Shown here: positions 7,505 to 12,917 of the stretch, in pieces
Position numbering within the stretch: the first letter of the stretch is position 1
Layout of the letters: each line of letters opens with the position of its first letter
Assembly (NCBI RefSeq): GCF_947169445.1
Contig: NZ_CAMVPU010000078.1
Coordinates: forward strand, 1-12,917
Direction of reading: 5' to 3'
Source of the DNA: an uncultured Butyrivibrio sp.
GTDB taxonomy: Bacteria > Bacillota > Clostridia > Lachnospirales > Lachnospiraceae
DNA length: 12,917 nucleotides
The notes under the pieces: generated by a model
Seen by the model: the letters and a program-made list of their open reading frames with translations, nothing else
What the model was told of the DNA's origin: nothing
Databases searched by the model: none
Translations under genes and position numbers: made by a program

Positions 7505-7601
7505 TTCATAAATAAAATCCTTTCGCTTGTCGTAGGCTCCTCCCACCGCCCAAGGGCAGTGGGTTTCCGCCTACGACAAGCGAAAGGATTTTATTTATGA
7601 A
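7505..7601. repeat. 97-nt long palindrome with nested hairpin
   Basis: A perfect 33-bp inverted repeat (7505-7537 and 7569-7601; arm starts TTCATAAATAAAATCC) encloses 31 bases. These hold a second hairpin: CCCACCGCCC (7542-7551), AA, GGGCAGTGGG (7554-7563), with one mismatch. The nested CCCACCG/GTGGG hairpin resembles subterminal hairpins of IS200/IS605-type elements; that link is from memory and uncertain. No target-site duplication is seen outside the arms. It could be a MITE-like or PATE-like relic, and as RNA it would form a strong structure downstream of the truncated phzF. Confidence 0.85.
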
Positions 7602-7783
7602 AAAATGCTGCGGCATTATGTTAGGGAGGATCCTCCGGTGTGGGGCCAAACTTTACAGTCAAGCCTACAGCTTTTCAAGTTTTGGGCAGAGTGAGTTTCT
7701 TGAGGCCAAGACAGTATTCGAATGCGACTAAGAGCATGAAGGCAGTTGCTATAGCCAACAAAACTTATTTTTTCTCCGATTGA
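7602..7783 (+). mobile_element. possible insertion-sequence remnant (tentative)
   Basis: No confident gene lies between the palindrome and 7854. One frame is open from 7625 to TGA 7781-7783, with a possible GTG start at 7640 behind GGAGG (7625-7629), and reads GPNFTVKPTAFQVLGR ... KSMKAVAIANK. The other two forward frames are also largely open over part of it, which is more like structured non-coding DNA than a gene. A perfect 12-bp palindrome (7625-7636) lies at its start. Together with the adjacent hairpin it could be the right-end or tnpB-tail relic of an IS200/IS605-like element, but I recognise no transposase motif. Confidence 0.25.
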
Positions 7784-7786
7784 AAA

Positions 7787-7815
7787 TTGAATATTCTTCC
7801 GATTTGGGATAATAT
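7787..7815 (+). promoter_or_regulatory. possible promoter before the rhomboid remnant
   Basis: TTGAAT (7787-7792) and TAATAT (7810-7815) are 17 bases apart, each matching four of six consensus bases. They lie 38 bases ahead of the rhomboid start codon. This may be the surviving promoter of that gene and of the two-component genes behind it. Confidence 0.3.
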
Positions 7816-7853
7816 CATCATAATAATGTAAAAATAAGGATGATAAACAGAAC

Positions 7854-8082
7854 ATGAAAAAACTTAAAATCACCTTTAATTCCCCAGTCGTTTATTCTTT
7901 TGACATCGTTTACAAGCTTTAAGAATGGGGAGATTCCGCTGACATTTATTCTGGTGACTATAGTTTTCTTGGGGCAGCAGGTATATGAAGGGCTGTTCCT
8001 GCAGGATAACATTTCCAATCTGTCGCATGTTTTAGGCGGTATTACTGGCGCTATTGTGGGGTACAGGCTGAACAAGAAGTGA
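7854..8082 (+). pseudogene. rhomboid-family intramembrane protease gene with internal deletion
   Basis: Two pieces of one gene are joined out of frame. The N-terminal piece (ATG 7854, after AAGGA) reads MKKLKITFNSPVV, a typical start of clostridial rhomboid proteins. From about 7891 another frame reads FILLTSFTSFKNGEIPLTF, then QQVYEGLFLQDNISNLSHVLGG ... GYRLNKK and TGA 8080-8082, which is the C-terminal part of the same family, with the catalytic His in the SH-x2-GG helix. The middle, including the GxSG serine and most membrane helices, is missing: only about 75 residues remain of about 200. The first frame stops at TAA a few codons after the junction. A separate protein from TTG 7900 is possible but would lack the catalytic Ser. 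I regard the gene as dead. Confidence 0.75.
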
Positions 8083-8090
8083 TGATGTGA

Positions 8091-8106
8091 GATTCGATTA
8101 CGAATC
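8091..8106. repeat. small inverted repeat beside the regulator's RBS
   Basis: GATTCG (8091-8096), ATTA, CGAATC (8101-8106). The right arm abuts the Shine-Dalgarno GAGGAAG (8107-8113) of the response-regulator remnant. It could be an operator half-site or a weak stem affecting translation, but the arms are only 6 bp and may be chance. Confidence 0.3.
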
Positions 8107-8117
8107 GAGGAAGAAAT

Positions 8118-8659
8118 ATGCTTAGGATTGCAATCGTAGAGGATGAAAAAGAATACCAGGCAAGTCTTGTTGAGTACCTTAGCAGATATGAAAAAGACCA
8201 TAACGATAGTTTTATTGTAAGAACCTTTTATGATGGTATAGATATACTGGATGACTATACATCGGATTATGATCTTATCTTTCTTGATATACATATGAAA
8301 CATCAGGATGGTATGACAACAGCGAAAAAGATAAGACACTTATTGTTCTTGATGATGGTGCGAAGCGGAAAGTGTCTGTCAGTGATATTTATTACATCGA
8401 GGTAGTGGCGCATGATGTATTTGTTCATTGCAGTCTTGGTACTTTGGAGCACAAGCGAAGCACTCTTACCGCAATGGCAGAAGAATTATCGGACTATAAT
8501 TTTGTAAAAGCGGGCCAGTCTCAGCTGGTTAATCTTAAATATGTTGATCAGATAAATGGAGACATAGTACGGGTTCATGGTGAGGATATTTACTTAAGCA
8601 GGAGTCAGAAAAAGAATTTTTTGGCTGCATTTGCGCAGTATGTAGGAGCGGAAATATAG
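8118..8659 (+). pseudogene. LytTR (AgrA/LytR-type) response regulator, internal deletion and frame change
   Basis: The 5' part reads MLRIAIVEDEKEYQASLVEY with the acidic pair E8-D9 and phospho-acceptor D57 (LIFLDIHM), then DGMTTAKKIR (64-73). There the receiver similarity stops. Beyond about 8324, a frame shifted by -1 reads EKDKTLIVLDDGAKRKVSVS, the linker, then a complete LytTR DNA-binding domain (DIYYIEVVAHDVFVHC ... FVKAGQSQLVNLKYVDQING) to TAG 8657-8659. About 45-60 residues are missing (receiver strands 4-5, the conserved Thr/Ser and Lys, and part of the linker). The original frame runs on to 8405. RBS GAGGAAG (8107-8113) is intact. A LytTR-only product from GTG 8372 cannot be excluded, but its RBS is poor. 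The adjacent kinase starts directly after the stop. Confidence 0.8.
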
Positions 8660-9958
8660 ATGGACGGATTCAATTTCAGATATCTGCTGGAGATGCTGAT
8701 GCCAACTATTGGGCTCTGCATAGTAATTGGAAAAAGAAAAAATGGACTTATAAAGGCAATATGTTGCATTGCTGTAAGTCAGATTTTTAGCTATGCTATG
8801 ATTTTGGCGGCAAAAAATGTTGGCTATGCCGGAACAGAGATCATAACCGGGATGGCAGGATATGCTTTTACTGTCGGATGGTTCATAGTTTCGTGGTTTT
8901 TTGTTGTGGCCTCAATATATTTGTGGACCGAGGTAACGTTATATGAGGCTGTATACATTTTTGCAGTTGGTTATTCCATAGAACATATCTTTTATTGCAT
9001 AAGGACGTTAGTTGAGTATGTTTCAAATGGTAAAATCCTGGCAGATCAGCCTGTTATATACATGGCGTGTCTCATTGGTTCATTTCTTTTGGCTTACTAT
9101 TGGTTTGCCAAGGGAACGGTGAAAAATGGCAGATTTTATGTTGAGACGGTTACTGCTACTTCGGCAACTATCGGAATTCTGCTTATTGTATGGCTTCTTA
9201 GTCTGGTATCGGGGATTTTTGGATTTACTTATCTTCATTGCATTTATGCGATCTTGAGCTGCATTTTTATACTTTCTAACCAGCGTGCGCAGCTTATCAG
9301 GGAGAATGAAAGGGCGGAGTTTAAGGTCAAGGAGCAGATTTGGAAGGATACTCAGGCAAGATATGAGATTTCAAAAGATGCCATGGCTATCGTAAACCAG
9401 CATTATCATGATATGAAACATCAGATAAGTGCGCTGGCTAGTATGGAAGATGATGAGAAGCGGCGTGGGATTCTATCTGAGATGGAAAATGATATAGCGG
9501 TGTATGATGCAGTTGTCAGAACAGGAAATGAGTATCTGGATACAGTTCTTACAGAGAAAAAACTGATCTGCCATAGTAAGCATATTCAGATGAGTTGTAT
9601 CGCAGATGGTTCACAGCTTTCTTTTATGGATGAGATAGATCTTTATACGCTGATGGGGAATGCCCTTGATAACGCGATTGAAGCAAACGAGAAGATAGCG
9701 GATACAGCTAGGCGCTGGATTTCTGTTCAGATACAGGACAAAAAAGGAATTGTTCTTGTTGAGATTATTAACCCATATGAAGGGGATATAAAGATGAATG
9801 GGGATGTTCCGGAGACATCAAAAGAGGATAAAATAAGTCACGGCTTTGGAAGCGGCAGCATTAAGACAATCACTGAAAAATACAAAGGCCAGATGATAAT
9901 AAAGACCGATAATAACAAATATCTTCTCAGGCTGATTTTTACAGAAAATGGCAACTGA
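8660..9958 (+). CDS. agr-type GHKL sensor histidine kinase
   Basis: A membrane sensor kinase of the AgrC/HPK10 class, 432 residues. The N-terminal half (about 10-205) holds six or seven hydrophobic helices, as in peptide- or nutrient-sensing AgrC relatives. A coiled linker (about 206-240) leads to the H-box YHDMKHQIS with phospho-acceptor H250, and to the GHKL ATPase: N-box NALDNAIEAN (N334, D337, N338) and G-box HGFGSGSIKTI (394-403). The length is normal and the frame intact. ATG 8660 follows the regulator's stop codon without a gap, with GGAGCGG (8645-8651) as RBS, so it was translated as an operon with the regulator, which is now broken. No AgrB/AgrD-like peptide genes are seen nearby, so the signal is unknown. 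A terminator follows. Confidence 0.92.
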   Translation: MDGFNFRYLLEMLMPTIGLCIVIGKRKNGLIKAICCIAVSQIFSYAMILAAKNVGYAGTEIITGMAGYAFTVGWFIVSWFFVVASIYLWTEVTLYEAVYIFAVGYSIEHIFYCIRTLVEYVSNGKILADQPVIYMACLIGSFLLAYYWFAKGTVKNGRFYVETVTATSATIGILLIVWLLSLVSGIFGFTYLHCIYAILSCIFILSNQRAQLIRENERAEFKVKEQIWKDTQARYEISKDAMAIVNQHYHDMKHQISALASMEDDEKRRGILSEMENDIAVYDAVVRTGNEYLDTVLTEKKLICHSKHIQMSCIADGSQLSFMDEIDLYTLMGNALDNAIEANEKIADTARRWISVQIQDKKGIVLVEIINPYEGDIKMNGDVPETSKEDKISHGFGSGSIKTITEKYKGQMIIKTDNNKYLLRLIFTENGN

Positions 9959-9977
9959 ATTACCGGATTTGACAAAG

Positions 9978-10014
9978 AAAAAGCAGGATATGACAAAACC
10001 TGCTTTTTTTATTT
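9978..10014 (+). terminator. Rho-independent terminator after the kinase gene
   Basis: The stem AAAAAGCAGG (9978-9987) pairs with CCTGCTTTTT (9999-10008) around an 11-base loop, followed by more T residues. It separates the kinase from the GH3 gene, so GH3 probably has its own promoter. I see only a weak GATAAT (10022-10027) there, without a good -35. Confidence 0.85.
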
Positions 10015-10068
10015 GCAAAATGATAATCTCATAGCACAGAAAACGCGCATTTTTTAAAGGAGAGGGTT

Positions 10069-12917
10069 ATGAGTAAAGGAAGAAAAATAGTCGGAACAAT
10101 CATACGCAGCATTCTGATAGTATTTTTGGCCATGATCATAGTTGCGTTAAATAGCATTTTACCAAACTATGCGAGAATGGCTGACAGTATGATAGGTGGT
10201 ATTAATACGAAGAAGGACAATTCCAAGGTCGATACTAAGGGACTTGATCTTGAGTATAACAAAGCGGATTATACAAAAGATTCAATCAAGGAGGCAGAAG
10301 CAGAGCTTCATCAGAGGATTGCTGATGAGGGCACGATTCTTTTGAGTAATGAAGAAAGTGCACTTCCTAAAGCAGCAGATTCAGTCTTTAGCTTTTTTAG
10401 TGTTAATTCAGCGACTGTTACTGCTAATGATTCAATGACTGGCGGAAGAAGTCTTAAAGACATTTTCAGTAATGCAGGAGTGGCGTTAAATACAGAATTA
10501 TTTGAATTTTATAAGGAACAGTCCAAGAACTATGGACTTGGCAGCGGCTCAATATCATTTGGTGATGCAGAGGATTTCAGTATCAACGAGGTGCCGCTTT
10601 CAGTACTTCTTGAAAATGGATCAGTAATGGATTCGGTAAAAGGAACTGTGCCAGTATATTTTCTTAAGAGAGTAGCAGGCGAAGGAAGAGACATGCCAAG
10701 ATCCATGTACAGCCATGCATCTTCTGAAGAGGATAAGGCAAGGACATATCTTGAGCCCGACAGCACTGAACTTGAGATTCTGTCATATCTGAATGAGAAT
10801 TTTGATGAGATTATTCTTGTCAGCAATTCAAATGCAGCGCTTGATTTTGATTTCATTAAGGATTTTCCTAACATAAAAGCAGTTATCTCAGCTACAGCAA
10901 TAGAGTCACTGCCATACATTTTGACAGGACAGGTGAACCCATCAGGAAGGACTGTTGATACATTTGCTTCAGATCCTCTTTCTTCACCTTCTGCTATGAA
11001 CTTTGGTGACTATCAGTATTCAGACTCAAACGGGAATCTGACCAAGTACAATTATGTTACATATGAAGAAGGTATCTACGTAGGTTACAAGTATTACGAA
11101 ACCAGATATGAGGATGTTGTTTTAAAACAGGGAAATGCCAGTGATTATGATTACACATCTGAGGTTGTTTATCCTTTTGGATATGGACTTTCATATACAA
11201 CATTTGAGTGGTCAGACATGGATGTTTCCTGGAGTGATGATACATGTAATATCACAGTAAACGTTAAGAATACAGGATCTGTATCCGGTAAGGATGTTGT
11301 AGAGATCTACGCTCAAAGTCCATATACTCAGTATGACATTGATAATGGTGTGGAAAAATCATCTGTTCAGCTCGTGGCTTATGAAAAGACTGGGGAACTT
11401 GCTCCGGGGGAAAGCGAGACAGTAAAGCTTTCGTTTGATAAGGCACAGCTTAAAGCCTATGATTCAAGCAATGCAAAGACATATATTTTTGACGCAGGCG
11501 TTTATTACATCACAGCTGCAAAGAACGCTCACGCAGCTATAAACAATATTCTTGCGGCAAAAGATGTATCATCAGCTCTTGTCAGCACATCAGGCTTGTC
11601 TTCAGAGAATGTGACTAAGGGCGGAGATATTTCTTTTGTAAGTCTGTATACTCCTGATAATGCAGATGTAGATACAGTTACTTATGCAAAAGACAGCTAC
11701 TCAGGTGTAGATATTACTAACAGACTTGATGATGCAAGAGGTGAGAATACCTATCTTACAAGAAGTGACTGGACAGGTACTTTCCCAACACATGATGGAG
11801 TACCAAGTGCTCAGATAAGCACATGGGGAAATGAGATAAATGGAAGTGACGGAGTATCTTATACGTATACAAAGACTGCTTCAGACGAACTTATAGCACA
11901 GCTTGACAGTTTTGATTCGGGAACGACGGTAGATAAGGCATCACTTTCAGAGACTAAGATTGTATACGGTGCTGATAATGGACTTAAGCTCATCGACTTC
12001 AGAGGCCTCGATTATGATGATCCATTATGGGATGATCTTTTGGATGAACTTACAGCTGAGGAAATTTATAATGCCATCGGTGTAAGTGGATATGGAATCG
12101 AATATATTAAATCTATAGAGAAGCCATTTAACATAGATGCGGATACAGCGGCAGGTCTTATCTATGGCGGAACCGGGGCTATGTTCCCGAATGCAATGAC
12201 ACTGGCACAATGTTGGAACCCTGCCTTGGCTCTTGAGTTTGGAACGATGATAGGTAATGAGGGACTTCTTGGCGGCGCAGACGGATGGTATGCTCCTTCA
12301 ATGAATATACACAGAACGCCTTTCTCTGGAAGAAATGGTGAGTATTATTCAGAAGACGCCTTCCTTTCAGGCGTAGTTGGCTCAAATGCAGCATACGGAG
12401 CTGCTTCCAAGGGTATGTATACTTACATTAAACATTTTGCATTCAATGATCAGGAAAATCACCGTGGAGACAGGGATGGCCAGTACAGTATTGCAACGTG
12501 GTTAAATGAGCAGGCTGCCAGAGAGATTTACCTTGTTCCTTTTGAAATGACAATGAAAGCCGGAAACGTGACTCTTAATTACGCTGAGAAGCAGAAAGAT
12601 GGAAGTTATAAGAATGCTTCTAAAGAGATAAGAGCTTCGCAGGCAGTCATGACCTCTTTTAACAGAGTTGGTGCTACATGGGCCGGAGGAGATTATGGTC
12701 TGCTTACCGGAATTCTGCGAAATGAATGGGATTTTGATGGCCTTGTTATGACAGATAATGCTAATACAGGTGTCTTCATGGACGGCTATCAGATGACTGA
12801 AGCGGGCGGAGATGTGAAACTTACATCGCTTCCTTCTGCAGCCAGATATAACTTTGATAAAAATGATCCTGCAACATATTATTACGCAAGAGAAGCAATG
12901 CATCATACTCTTTATAC
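10069..12917 (+). CDS. membrane-anchored GH3 beta-glycosidase with permuted domain order (3' end outside window)
   Basis: The frame is open from ATG 10069 to the window edge: 949 codons with no stop. A basic start and one hydrophobic helix (about 9-31) give an uncleaved signal-anchor, placing the enzyme outside the membrane. The first large domain is the GH3 C-terminal-type alpha/beta sandwich (about 70-375: EGTILLSNE, YEEGIYVGYKYY, VYPFGYGLSY). A fibronectin-III-like domain follows (about 380-500: VNVKNTGSVSGKDVVEIY). Last comes the GH3 N-terminal-type TIM barrel (from about 660: APSMNIHRTPFSGRNGEYYS, YIKHFAFNDQENHRGDRDG), with nucleophile D896 in GLVMTDNA. Most GH3 enzymes have the barrel first; the reversed order is known from rumen bacteria such as Butyrivibrio fibrisolvens and Ruminococcus albus. 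It probably removes terminal beta-glucose or xylose; the sugar is not readable. RBS AAAGGAGAGGG (10056-10066) fixes the start. Confidence 0.9.
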   Translation, partial: MSKGRKIVGTIIRSILIVFLAMIIVALNSILPNYARMADSMIGGINTKKDNSKVDTKGLDLEYNKADYTKDSIKEAEAELHQRIADEGTILLSNEESALPKAADSVFSFFSVNSATVTANDSMTGGRSLKDIFSNAGVALNTELFEFYKEQSKNYGLGSGSISFGDAEDFSINEVPLSVLLENGSVMDSVKGTVPVYFLKRVAGEGRDMPRSMYSHASSEEDKARTYLEPDSTELEILSYLNENFDEIILVSNSNAALDFDFIKDFPNIKAVISATAIESLPYILTGQVNPSGRTVDTFASDPLSSPSAMNFGDYQYSDSNGNLTKYNYVTYEEGIYVGYKYYETRYEDVVLKQGNASDYDYTSEVVYPFGYGLSYTTFEWSDMDVSWSDDTCNITVNVKNTGSVSGKDVVEIYAQSPYTQYDIDNGVEKSSVQLVAYEKTGELAPGESETVKLSFDKAQLKAYDSSNAKTYIFDAGVYYITAAKNAHAAINNILAAKDVSSALVSTSGLSSENVTKGGDISFVSLYTPDNADVDTVTYAKDSYSGVDITNRLDDARGENTYLTRSDWTGTFPTHDGVPSAQISTWGNEINGSDGVSYTYTKTASDELIAQLDSFDSGTTVDKASLSETKIVYGADNGLKLIDFRGLDYDDPLWDDLLDELTAEEIYNAIGVSGYGIEYIKSIEKPFNIDADTAAGLIYGGTGAMFPNAMTLAQCWNPALALEFGTMIGNEGLLGGADGWYAPSMNIHRTPFSGRNGEYYSEDAFLSGVVGSNAAYGAASKGMYTYIKHFAFNDQENHRGDRDGQYSIATWLNEQAAREIYLVPFEMTMKAGNVTLNYAEKQKDGSYKNASKEIRASQAVMTSFNRVGATWAGGDYGLLTGILRNEWDFDGLVMTDNANTGVFMDGYQMTEAGGDVKLTSLPSAARYNFDKNDPATYYYAREAMHHTLY

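Noticed and set aside
7505..7601. The long palindrome as a simple Rho-independent terminator of phzF.
   Set aside because: The 33-bp arms plus nested hairpin are far longer than a terminator needs, and no T-run follows the right arm.
7505..7601. A CRISPR repeat or part of an array.
   Set aside because: There is only one inverted structure, with no regularly spaced direct repeats and no cas genes in the window.
7616..7873. An 85-codon minus-strand frame across the region after the palindrome.
   Set aside because: It overlaps the rhomboid start and promoter region, has no clear ribosome-binding site and matches no family I know.
7818..8339. A 173-codon minus-strand frame opposite the rhomboid and regulator remnants.
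   Set aside because: The plus strand carries recognisable family sequence throughout, and the antisense translation has the low-complexity look of a shadow frame.
8322..8372. Programmed -1 frameshift at GCGAAAAAG joining the receiver and LytTR halves of the regulator.
   Set aside because: The A-run is short for a slippery heptamer (G AAA AAG), I saw no obvious downstream stem, and a shifted product would still lack about half of the receiver. A deletion explains the sequence better.
10530..10919. A 129-codon Ser-rich minus-strand frame within the GH3 gene, with similar ones at 12502-12906.
   Set aside because: They are antisense to a continuous GH3 reading frame with conserved motifs, and the Ser/Leu-rich composition is typical of a complement of Glu/Asp/Lys-rich coding DNA.

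Overview
The window looks like chromosomal DNA of a gut- or rumen-type Firmicute, most likely a Lachnospiraceae member close to Butyrivibrio/Pseudobutyrivibrio. The reasons are Shine-Dalgarno sites before nearly every gene, moderately low G+C, an agr-like (GHKL/LytTR) two-component locus, a c-di-GMP protein with a solute-binding sensor, and glycoside hydrolases of families GH31 and GH3, including a GH3 with swapped domain order. This assignment rests on protein recognition by eye, not on a search.

Layout. (1) 1-690: the tail of a membrane protein, a 35-residue hydrophobic ORF overlapping it by ATGA, a zinc-ribbon protein, and a terminator. (2) 829-3021: a membrane c-di-GMP phosphodiesterase (extracellular SBP3 sensor, degenerate GGDEF, intact EAL). 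It converges through a bidirectional terminator on a minus-strand CPA2-type Na+/H+ antiporter (3116-4303). (3) 4423-7191: a G+C-rich GH31 alpha-glycosidase followed by a half-size EamA transporter. (4) 7224-8659: a stretch of damaged genes. A phzF gene is cut off after 66 codons, a 97-nt near-perfect palindrome follows, then a possible IS remnant, a rhomboid protease gene with its centre deleted, and a LytTR response regulator with the middle of its receiver/linker deleted and the two halves out of frame. (5) 8660-9958: an intact agr-type GHKL sensor kinase with terminator. (6) 10069 to the window end: a membrane-anchored GH3 enzyme whose C-terminal-type domains precede the TIM barrel. It continues past the window.

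How they work together. Carbohydrate use (GH31, EamA, GH3) and environmental sensing (c-di-GMP phosphodiesterase, GHKL kinase) are the two themes. The kinase has apparently lost its cognate regulator in this strain, so it is either an orphan or in early decay. The most interesting signal is the 1.4-kb decay tract, where three genes in a row are interrupted by clean junctions, at least two of them with short homology and a frame change, and where a long palindrome sits beside the first junction. I found no tRNA, rRNA, CRISPR array or complete transposase. I see no convincing novel multi-gene system.
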